Source of the DNA: JANQUM01 sp047630355 | GTDB lineage: Bacteria > Bacteroidota > Bacteroidia > Cytophagales > Spirosomataceae | Direction of reading: 5' to 3' | DNA: 13,400 nt | Assembly (NCBI GenBank): GCA_047630355.1 | Contig: JBLHXN010000094.1 | Location: 1 to 13,400 of the forward strand | Shown: positions 1 to 5,925 of the stretch, in pieces | Layout of the letters: each line of letters starts with the position of its first letter | How positions within the stretch are numbered: the first letter of the stretch is position 1 | Notes under the pieces: generated by a model | Databases searched by the model: none | Seen by the model: the letters and a program-made list of their open reading frames with translations, nothing else | What the model was told of the DNA's origin: nothing | Translations under genes and position numbers: made by a program

Positions 1-85
1 GAAAATCGGGCGAATGGCTTCGAGCAGCTTCACGGAAAACCGCATCAAGCTCCTGATCGTCTATATTTTTCTCATCACCCTTCAT
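1..85 (-). CDS. N-terminal 28 codons of a hypothetical protein downstream of an ECF sigma gene (partial)
   Basis: The gene runs off the left edge. From an ATG at 83-85 the minus strand stays open to the boundary and reads MKGDEKNIDD then QELDAVFREAARSHSPDF. It starts 6 bp after the sigma-factor stop codon, so the two are very likely co-transcribed. An acidic, soluble N-terminus of the type 'DD..LD.xFR.A...H.P.F' is what I know from Bacteroidota proteins encoded next to ECF sigma factors, which often turn out to be membrane-anchored anti-sigma or outer-membrane proteins. No membrane segment is visible in the part present. The function is inferred from position only; the identity of the full protein cannot be seen here. 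Confidence 0.6.
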   Translation of the reverse strand, partial: MKGDEKNIDDQELDAVFREAARSHSPDF

Positions 86-91
86 CACTCT

Positions 92-676
92 TCATTTCTT
101 CTTTTCGTTTTGGCTCATCTGTAATACATGCGTTTCTTCCGTCCTGATATGTTTACGGAGCGTTTCCCTCGCTCTCGACAGGTTAGATTTAGAAGTACCT
201 TCGGTAATCTGCATCATTTTGGCAATCTCCTTATGATTATATCCCTCAATAACGTAGAGGTTAAAAACTGTGCGGTAACTCGTCGGGAGACCGCTGACCA
301 ATTTCAATAACTCTTCGTGGTTCAACGTACCAACCGGAGTGGCGGTAGTGGTTTCAAGCGAGCGTGCCGCTGTGACGTCATCGTGGTGATAGTGCTTTTT
401 CGCTTTGCGGTAATAATCTATGGAGCAATTCACTAAAATGCGTTTAAGCCAAGGCTCAAACTGATTCGTAGCATCAAAGTTTTTTAGGTTAGTGAAGGCT
501 TTTAAAAACCCATCATTCAGTACTTCCACCGCCTCTTCGCGGGAGCTGCAATACCGCACACAAATACCCATAGCAAAGCTATAAAAACGACGATAAAGAA
601 GTTCCTGACTTTTACTTTCACCTGATAAACAGCCATTTATCAGATTTTCAACGGGCGTTGCGATATCAGCAGTCAT
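92..676 (-). CDS. ECF-family RNA polymerase sigma factor
   Basis: A sigma-70 family factor of the extracytoplasmic-function type, which directs RNA polymerase to a limited set of promoters. In the 194-residue product, region 2 covers about residues 24-95 (ELLYRRFYSFAMGICVRYC, then the EAVEVLNDGFLKAF core-binding helix and the PWLKRILVNCSIDYYRK segment). Region 4 covers about 121-178, with the helix-turn-helix GYNHKEIAKMM..TEGTSKSNLSRAR. Length is usual for the family. I chose the ATG at 674-676. An open frame extends upstream to a TTG at 724, but those extra 16 residues look unlike a sigma N-terminus. The C-terminal tail (about 178-194) is hydrophilic and lacks known motifs. The next gene on the same strand begins 6 bp downstream and may be its regulator or first target. 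Confidence 0.9.
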   Translation of the reverse strand: MTADIATPVENLINGCLSGESKSQELLYRRFYSFAMGICVRYCSSREEAVEVLNDGFLKAFTNLKNFDATNQFEPWLKRILVNCSIDYYRKAKKHYHHDDVTAARSLETTTATPVGTLNHEELLKLVSGLPTSYRTVFNLYVIEGYNHKEIAKMMQITEGTSKSNLSRARETLRKHIRTEETHVLQMSQNEKKK

Positions 677-813
677 ATACAGAATCAGTACGCAAAAACT
701 TTCGGGATGGTTGCGTAGTAGCAATAAACTTAGTTAAGTTTTGTCGCTTCCGCATTACAAATCAGATGGCGGCAAGCATTTTGAGTGAATTAAAGAGTCT
801 TAAAGTCTTGTTG

Positions 814-821
814 TATATTTG
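814..821 (+). promoter_or_regulatory. Bacteroidota-type -7 element upstream of dnaG
   Basis: TATATTTG matches the Bacteroidota -7 consensus TAnnTTTG exactly and is followed by C. It ends 23 bp before the dnaG ATG, so the predicted leader is under 20 nt. No well-spaced TTG/TTTG -33 box is visible, which is why confidence is moderate. Confidence 0.5.
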
Positions 822-844
822 CAATATTCCACCCAATAAATTAA

Positions 845-2809
845 ATGATTCCACAGGAAACCGTACAACAAATTATTCACGCCGCCGACATAGTTGACGT
901 AGTGAACGATTACGTTTCGCTCAAAAAACGCGGGGCGAATATGACGGCATGTTGTCCGTTTCACAACGAAAAAACGCCTTCCTTTTATGTTTCAGCTTCC
1001 AAGCAGATTTATAAATGCTTTGGCTGCGGAAAAGGCGGCGATGCCGTAAGGTTTGTGATGGAACTAGATGGTCTCTCCTACCCCGAGGCACTGCGGGCGT
1101 TGGCAAAGAAATACGGCATCGAGATTCAGGAAAGAGAAATTACGGACGAAGAACTGCAAGCTCAAAACGAGAAAGATAGCTTGTACCTTCTGCTGGATTT
1201 TGCGAAAGATTATTATCAAAAACAACTCTTTGAATCTGAAGAAGGGCAAAGCATCGGATTAAGTTATTTTAAAGAACGAGGCTTCACAGAATCGACACTC
1301 AAAACTTTTGACTTAGGCTATAGTCCGGACGGTTGGAACACATTTACCGAACACGCCCTGAAAAGTGGCTACAGTATTGATGGACTCGAAAAAGCAGGAC
1401 TGAGTATTATTAAAGAAGGCAAAGACCCGATTGACCGTTTTCGGGGGCGGGTTATGTTTCCGATTCATACCGTTTCGGGAAAACCGATTGCTTTTGGAGC
1501 AAGAATTCTAAAAAACGACCCAAAAGCTCCGAAATACCTCAATTCGCCCGAGACGCCCGTTTACCACAAGAGTTACGTACTCTACGGCATCAGCCACGCT
1601 AAAAAAGCGATTCGGGTTGATGACGTCTGTTTACTCGTGGAAGGTTACACCGATGTGGTTTCGATGCACCAAGCAGGTATTGAAAACGTGGTGGCATCTT
1701 CAGGGACTTCGCTAACGCGGGAACAAATCCAACTCGTGCGGCGATTCACGAATAATATTACCGTTTTGTACGACGGCGATACCGCAGGAATCAAAGCATC
1801 TTTGCGGGGAGTTGACCTGATACTTGAAGAAGGATTAGACGTGAAAGTGGTCATTTTTCCCGATGGCGAAGACCCTGATAGTTTTGTAAAACGAGTGGGA
1901 AGTCAGGCGTTCAAAAATCATATTAAAGAAACTCAACGGGATTTCATTCGGTTCAAAACCGAGATTTCGTTGGCAGAAGCCGGAAACGATCCGATCAAAC
2001 GAGCTAATTTAATTACGGATCTGGTGCAAACAATTGCCAAAATTCCAGATTCAATTAAACGAGCCGTTTTTACAAAAGAAGTAGCAAAATTACTCGAAAT
2101 AGACGAGCAGGTTTTAACTATCGAAGGGAATAAGGTTTTCCGAAAAGCCGCCGAAAACAAAGAACGAAATACCCGCCGAAGTGCCAACCAACCAAACGTG
2201 CAGGTAGGTGATAAAAGTATACCTTTACAACGCCAAACTACTTCTCCGCCTATTCCTGAAGCAAAGCAACGCTCCGTTTTGAGTTATCAGGAGGAAGAGT
2301 GCGTACGCCTGCTGGTTTGTTACGGAACAGAAATTATTGAACGAAATCAAGTCGATGAAATTGATATTACGCTGACAGATTACGTTTTTCAGGAAATCCG
2401 GGATATGAAGTTTATTGACCCGCTTTACCATTCTATCATAGAAGTTTTTCGGGAGTTTTATGAACGAGGTGAAATACCGACGGTACAGTTTTTCAGCGGT
2501 CATCAAACTTCAGAAATTCAGCAGGCAACCATTTCGTGGCTCGCCACAAAACATCAATTGAGCGTTAACTGGAAAGAACGCTACGAGATTTACGTTACGC
2601 AGGAAAGCGAAATACTCGCAGATGCGGCATTTACGAATATTCTTCGTTTGAAAAAGTCACGTTTTGAACACGATATAATCCAGCTTACCAAAGAGCTTAC
2701 AGCCGAAAAGGACATTGAAAAGCAAGACGATATTTTACTCGAAATGATGACTTTGAAAGAGGTAATCAAGAAGATTGCCAATATGCTCGGAACGGTAGTT
2801 CAGGGATAG
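845..2809 (+). CDS. dnaG: DNA primase DnaG
   Basis: DnaG synthesises the RNA primers for lagging-strand replication and acts at the fork with the DnaB helicase. Three parts can be seen in the 654-residue product. The N-terminal CHC2 zinc-binding domain has C37, H40, C58 and C61 (motifs CPFHNEKTPSF and YKCFGCGKGGD). The central catalytic core ends in a TOPRIM fold with the acidic E266 in LLVEGYTDV and the D310-G-D312 pair in YDGDTAGIKA, followed by DGEDPDSFV at 340-348, all canonical metal-binding positions. The C-terminal helical region after about 490 corresponds to the DnaB-interaction domain and diverges, as is usual. A hydrophilic linker lies at about 440-480. Length is normal for the phylum. 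The ATG at 845 fits the standard start (IPQETVQQI...). The gene stands alone: the upstream sigma gene is divergent and a terminator follows. Confidence 0.98.
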   Translation: MIPQETVQQIIHAADIVDVVNDYVSLKKRGANMTACCPFHNEKTPSFYVSASKQIYKCFGCGKGGDAVRFVMELDGLSYPEALRALAKKYGIEIQEREITDEELQAQNEKDSLYLLLDFAKDYYQKQLFESEEGQSIGLSYFKERGFTESTLKTFDLGYSPDGWNTFTEHALKSGYSIDGLEKAGLSIIKEGKDPIDRFRGRVMFPIHTVSGKPIAFGARILKNDPKAPKYLNSPETPVYHKSYVLYGISHAKKAIRVDDVCLLVEGYTDVVSMHQAGIENVVASSGTSLTREQIQLVRRFTNNITVLYDGDTAGIKASLRGVDLILEEGLDVKVVIFPDGEDPDSFVKRVGSQAFKNHIKETQRDFIRFKTEISLAEAGNDPIKRANLITDLVQTIAKIPDSIKRAVFTKEVAKLLEIDEQVLTIEGNKVFRKAAENKERNTRRSANQPNVQVGDKSIPLQRQTTSPPIPEAKQRSVLSYQEEECVRLLVCYGTEIIERNQVDEIDITLTDYVFQEIRDMKFIDPLYHSIIEVFREFYERGEIPTVQFFSGHQTSEIQQATISWLATKHQLSVNWKERYEIYVTQESEILADAAFTNILRLKKSRFEHDIIQLTKELTAEKDIEKQDDILLEMMTLKEVIKKIANMLGTVVQG

Positions 2810-2860
2810 CCTCTTAAAAAGTTTAAAAACTACCCTCACTTGAGAAAGTTCGAACATAAT

Positions 2861-2892
2861 AAAAGCCGTCCAAAGTACTTTGGTCGGCTTTT
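2861..2892 (+). terminator. Intrinsic terminator downstream of dnaG
   Basis: Two 15-base arms (AAAAGCCGtCCAAAG and CTTTGGtCGGCTTTT) pair around a 2-base TA turn with a single T-T mismatch. The hairpin starts about 50 bp after the dnaG stop and ends in T-rich sequence. A-runs on the left arm mean it could also work on the minus strand and shield dnaG from the tnpA relic. Confidence 0.8.
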
Positions 2893-2975
2893 AAATTTAC
2901 ATTAATACTGATTACTTGTCTACTTTTTTAATTACTTAGATTCAGCAAATAAATCGCTATGGACTGAAAATCTGC

Positions 2976-3426
2976 TTATTCTACGATGAAATTCGTGTTG
3001 CTATTGTCATCAGGTTTTCGATGGTGTTCCAAATATTCATTTACCATTTCATCTGTAATATTACCAGTACCGCCCGGCGATCCGGTTCAACATCCATAAC
3101 CTATCGCCCAAAAATGACGACCCCAATAACGCTTCTTCAATTCCGGGAATTCCATTTGTAACTTGCGTGAGGAACGACCCTTCAGCAGTTTTATCAGATG
3201 AATAATAGATTGTGATGGGCGATACCTCCAAGTGAATGTGTACGTGATCTTTAGATATAACACCTTTGAGAGTATGTAGCCCTTCCGCCTCGCAGATTTG
3301 TATCAAAAGCGTTCGGCAACGTATTTTAATATCACCCATAAGTACAGCGTGACGATATTTTGTACTCCAAACTATGTGAGCGGTCAACCTTGAGACTTTA
3401 TGGCTATTGGAACGCTGGAAATCCAT
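2976..3426 (-). pseudogene. Broken IS200/IS605-family transposase tnpA (HUH/Y1 type)
   Basis: The N-terminal half matches the single-strand TnpA family: MDFQRSNSHKVSRLTAH, then IVWSTKYRHAVL, RCRTLLIQICEAEGL, LKGVISKDHVHIHLE, which includes the histidine pair of the HUH nickase site. At about 3225 one extra G (in GGAGG on the coding strand) shifts the frame. The correct continuation is visible in the neighbouring frame: YRPSQSIIHLIKLLKGRS, then SRKLQMEFPELKKRYWGRHF, WAIGYGC, an in-frame TGA, and finally TGNITDEMVNEYLEHHRKPD ending in NFIVE and TAA at 2976-2978. The catalytic tyrosine region (EYLEHH) therefore survives in sequence but cannot be joined to the HUH part. The TGA is followed by a short stretch with no counterpart that I know in the family, which suggests a small second insertion. 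No tnpB is present. I take the element to be dead in cis. Confidence 0.9.
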
Positions 3427-3443
3427 CAACTAGAATAACAAAT

Positions 3444-3458
3444 TTTTAGACGCTAAAA
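3444..3458. repeat. Possible left-end subterminal hairpin of the IS200/IS605-like element
   Basis: TTTTAG-ACG-CTAAAA is a perfect 6-bp stem with a 3-base loop, 18-32 bp upstream of the tnpA start. IS200/IS605 elements carry small subterminal hairpins recognised by TnpA at this kind of distance. A weaker partner (AGATTCAG at 2938-2945 facing CTGAaaATCT at 2964-2973) lies just past the tnpA stop. The exact ends cannot be fixed without a second copy. Confidence 0.35.
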
Positions 3459-3777
3459 GCAAATTGTAATAAATTGCATAATTTTAACTGATAAAGAAAG
3501 TAGTAGACATATTAAACAAACAGACCCAGAAAAAGATACGGGTATCAAACACCAAATGAAGTTTTAAACCGAAAAATAAAGACAAACATCAGCGTTGCAT
3601 TTATTACTTGAATTCGCGTATCTTTTGCTTCGCTAACCCAACTTATACTTAAGAAAAGCAAGAAGAAGCTCAGAAAGGCACTTTTTTTGTAGTAAAATAA
3701 GGGAGACGCTTTTCATATAAGGACGCTGATGTATTATTAATCAATGACCCTCGTCCAAAAACCATACCAAAGCTTAT
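3459..3777. other. Gene-poor stretch with possible coding fragments
   Basis: No intact gene is visible between the tnpA relic and the LEA-like gene. Two short plus-strand readings look vaguely coding. One, at 3490-3552, reads DKESSRHIKQTDPEKDTGIK then HQMKF and a stop. The other, at about 3661-3799, reads QEEAQKGTFFVVK, a stop, then in the same frame GRRFSYKDADVLLINDPRPK and TIPKLIKK. Neither has a start or a family I recognise, and the second ends inside a terminator stem. They may be relics of a lost gene or chance readings. The stretch also holds a 10-bp inverted repeat (3586-3595 / 3723-3732). Confidence 0.4.
3586..3732. repeat. 10-bp inverted repeat bounding 147 bp
   Basis: ACATCAGCGT at 3586-3595 is the exact reverse complement of ACGCTGATGT at 3723-3732. 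The interval contains no gene. The arms do not extend beyond 10 bp and no direct target duplication flanks them, so a miniature transposable element is possible but unproven. Confidence 0.35.
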
Positions 3778-3811
3778 AAAAAAAGCGGTTAACTATTAAT
3801 AGTTAACCGCT
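3776..3811 (-). terminator. Intrinsic terminator of the LEA-like gene
   Basis: AGCGGTTAACTAT (3784-3796) and ATAGTTAACCGCT (3799-3811) form a perfect 13-bp stem with a 2-base turn. On the minus strand the stem is followed at once by a run of T residues. It lies 23 bp past the stop codon of the LEA-like gene. Confidence 0.85.
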
Positions 3812-3833
3812 CTGGAATTGATGACTGGTAAAT

Positions 3834-4670
3834 TTATTTTCCGAATAAACGGGCAAAGAAGCCCTTCGCTTTTTTAGATACTTCTTCCACTGCATCTTCG
3901 GCATCATCAGCGAATTCAGCAGCTCTTGCTTTTGCCTTCACGATAGCCTCTTCAGCGTCTTCACGTAATGCTTCCAGCTTTTTGCTGGCATCTGCTTTCA
4001 GCTCGTTTAGCTTCTCTTCGTTCACGTATTGCTTCGCTTTATTCTTTATTTCGTCAAGTTTCTCTTCGGCTTCATCGGCAAGCTCACGGGCTTTCGCTTT
4101 TGCATCGTTGACTTTGTCTTCGTTTATTAGCGATGCCGACTTTGCCTTAAAGTCATCTAAAATCCCTTTTGCGTCAGCTTTGAGCTCAGAAAATTTATCG
4201 GAAGCGGCTTTTTGACTTGACGCTGCTGTACTTGTTACATTCGCTACACCTTTGGTGGCACTATCTTTTGCTTCCTGAATGGCTCCGGCAGCGGCGGCTT
4301 TAGCATCAGACGCGGCTTCTTTCGCCGACTCAACTGATTCTTCTGGCATTTCTTTTGCTTTATCCGTGGCTTCAACAGCCTGACTTTTTGCAGCATCAGT
4401 AGCACTTTCTACCGCTTCTTTTGCGTCAAATGCCGCTTCTTTCGCACTTTCTACCGCAGAGTCTGCAGTCTCAGTTATATCTTCAGCAGCTTCTTCGGTT
4501 TTCGATTTAGCAGCATCCACGGCATCGCCAGCGGCTTCTTTTGCCTCTGTGGCAGCTTCTTTCGCTTCTTCGGCAGCACCCTGAACCTTATCTTCTACGT
4601 TCTTGGCTGTTTCTGTTACTTTTTTTTCTACTTCGTCAGCTTTATCTTCAATGTCTTTTTTGGTGCTCAT
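3834..4670 (-). CDS. Ala/Lys/Glu-rich LEA-like (apolipoprotein-like) helical protein
   Basis: The 278-residue product is almost entirely Ala, Lys, Glu, Asp and Ser, with no Cys or Trp and few large hydrophobic residues. Blocks such as EAKEAATEAKEAAGDAVDAA, DAKEAVESATDAAKSQ and ESAKEAASDAKAAA recur with the roughly 11-residue rhythm of group 3 LEA and apolipoprotein-like amphipathic helices. The second half (from about residue 165) is richer in charged coiled-coil-like sequence (KARELADEAEEKLDEIKNKA). The protein ends in a basic, aromatic tail, KKAKGFFARLFGK, that could touch membranes. There is no signal peptide, so it is probably cytoplasmic. Proteins of this composition protect cells during desiccation or osmotic stress, but the role here is inferred from composition only. 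I chose the ATG at 4668-4670; a GTG at 4703 would add 11 residues unlike the rest. It is the only intact gene among relics. Confidence 0.85.
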   Translation of the reverse strand: MSTKKDIEDKADEVEKKVTETAKNVEDKVQGAAEEAKEAATEAKEAAGDAVDAAKSKTEEAAEDITETADSAVESAKEAAFDAKEAVESATDAAKSQAVEATDKAKEMPEESVESAKEAASDAKAAAAGAIQEAKDSATKGVANVTSTAASSQKAASDKFSELKADAKGILDDFKAKSASLINEDKVNDAKAKARELADEAEEKLDEIKNKAKQYVNEEKLNELKADASKKLEALREDAEEAIVKAKARAAEFADDAEDAVEEVSKKAKGFFARLFGK

Positions 4671-4757
4671 TTTTTGGAGGATTTTAAAGTTACTTAAGGA
4701 CACAAGTTATTGATTTAAAAGAAATTATATCAGTCATAAGGTTATTTTTTTGTGATT

Positions 4758-5577
4758 TCAATCAATTTCCGCCGCTTTTTTAATCTTATTTATTGACTGT
4801 TGCCACTTTTTGTAAATCTCCACCAGAGGTGGGCACTACAGTTCGTCAAATTTATCCTTTTCTATTAACCACAGAACTTGTACTACGCAATCTGGCAATT
4901 CCTTTAATTCGGGAAGAAATATCCGTACATATTCGCCTTTTTTATCGTATTTCATTCCCCCACCTCAACGATAAAAACTTAAAGCAATCCCGCCAAACTG
5001 TTTCAAAAACCAGCCACCACGAGCTCGCATTCTTTTTAACGGTTGTTTCGGAGTTTTTTGTTTGTCAGTAAATATACCGAGGCGACAGACACCCCGAGGC
5101 CATCCAAGACGAAAACTTTGAACTGTGATTCATTCCGAGTGAACGGTTACAACTCCAATAATAACCCGTTAATTGTTCCGTCTCAAATGTATAGTACTGA
5201 AGCCGTTGGAATCCAGCGGTTTCACCGCCTTCTGCCATGCCTTTTCTTTCTGCGTCTAATTCTTCTTCGGTAAAACCCACATCAGGCGGAGTTGGAAATT
5301 CATCGTTCGGTTTATAATTATCGGGTAACGGCAGTAGCTTAGAAGCAACGGGAATGCAGAAGCGAACCTCCGTATTTTTTGTCAGCGTAAGTCTGAATAC
5401 TTTTGAAGTTAGCGGAGTTTTTTCGGAAACCGATATCAAGGAATCGGAACTGGCAGGGGCAATACAGTAAACCATTAGCATGGACTGCTCCGATTTCATC
5501 GCTGTTTCTAACGCGGCGTTATCATATAATCGTAAATCATTTCGGAGCCAGTAAAGAGTTGATTGAAGTTGAGGCAT
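4758..5577 (-). pseudogene. Relic of a DASH-type cryptochrome / photolyase
   Basis: The relic is read from an ATG at 5575-5577 (MPQLQSTLYWLRNDLRLYDN), the flavin/antenna N-terminus of the family. After about 45 codons it jumps to sequence from the middle of the protein (TEVRFCIPVASKLLPLPDNY, then GGETAGFQRLQYYTFETEQL, TGYYWSCNRS, SSKFSSWMASGCLSPRYIY), so roughly 100 residues are missing. An in-frame TGA at 5065-5067 follows. The same frame then resumes with NASSWWLVFETVWRDCFKFL and SLRWGNE, matching the family's STYW..FE..WRDFF..L block. A second loss of about 100 residues and a frame change lead to KYDKKGEYVRIFLPELKELP, the conserved C-terminal end. One more stop (TAG) precedes the last stop at 4758-4760. 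Intact relatives are about 430-500 residues long. The FAD-binding core is largely gone, so no function remains. Block identities are from memory of the family. Confidence 0.88.
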
Positions 5578-5612
5578 TTTACAGAAAAAGTTGATCGTAC
5601 CCATTCACAAAA

Positions 5613-5647
5613 AAAAACTCGTTCCTTCGTAGAAAGAACGAGTTTTT
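5613..5647. terminator. Long hairpin terminator between the DUF421 and cryptochrome relics
   Basis: AAAAACTCGTTC (5613-5624) pairs with GAACGAGTTTTT (5636-5647), and an inner TTC-GTA-GAA stem caps it. Both strands end in T-runs, so it can act either way. On the minus strand it would stop transcription coming from the regulator and the DUF421 relic. Confidence 0.75.
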
Positions 5648-5669
5648 GAATGCGACATCTTAATAGTGT

Positions 5670-5890
5670 CTAACCGATTTTTTTATAAGTCATGGAATAT
5701 CCGGCAGCTGTACCGAGCCCGATAATTATTACGGTCTCAAAATGGATAGCTGTTTTACACCCTAGTGGCCAGACGAACGTAGAGCTACCAGAATAACTAC
5801 GAACACTATAGTAGTCCGAAATAATATCTCTATCAGAAAACTCAGCGGCTCTTTTCCGAAGAAGAACACATCCCAGTCAATGTCAATCAT
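5670..5890 (-). pseudogene. Relic of a DUF421 (YetF/YcaP-type) membrane protein
   Basis: From an ATG at 5888-5890 the frame reads MIDIDWDVFFFGKEPLSFLI, then EILFRTTIVFVVILVALRSS and GH, a hydrophobic N-terminus, and stops at TAG (5762-5764). The same frame continues GVKQLSI. After loss of one T in the T-run at 5739-5742, the next frame gives FETVIIIGLGTAAGYSMTYK and KIG, then stops at 5670-5672. Together this matches the start of the DUF421 family (R.SG.RG.KQLS.FE.V..I.LG.AAG...). About 72 codons remain of a usual 150-230, and the soluble DUF421 domain is lost. The relic begins 35 bp after the regulator stop, on the same strand. Confidence 0.8.
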
Positions 5891-5925
5891 TATATATTAC
5901 CTACAACAGCTAAATTCAAAAAAGT

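Noticed and set aside
677..724. TTG start at 724 for the sigma factor
   Set aside because: The added residues (LLRNHPESFCVLILY) do not resemble a sigma N-terminus, and an ATG at 674-676 gives the usual length.
3490..3552. Short plus-strand reading DKESSRHIKQTDPEKDTGIK as a small gene
   Set aside because: No start codon, only about 20-30 codons between stops, and no recognised family; kept only as a possible fragment.
3691..3799. Reading SYKDADVLLINDPRPKTIPK as the end of a plus-strand gene
   Set aside because: It lacks a start, is preceded by stops, and its last codons lie in the stem of the minus-strand terminator, so a chance reading is likely.
3459..3830. CRISPR array, tRNA or small RNA in the gene-free stretch
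   Set aside because: No regularly spaced direct repeats and no cloverleaf-like sequence could be seen.
3982..4215. Plus-strand open frame of 77 codons rich in Ser/Phe
   Set aside because: Antisense shadow of the Ala/Lys/Glu-rich LEA-like gene; its composition follows from the opposite strand.
4793..5071. Plus-strand open frame of 92 codons
   Set aside because: It overlaps the cryptochrome relic, whose family blocks are clearly on the minus strand; no recognisable protein on the plus strand.
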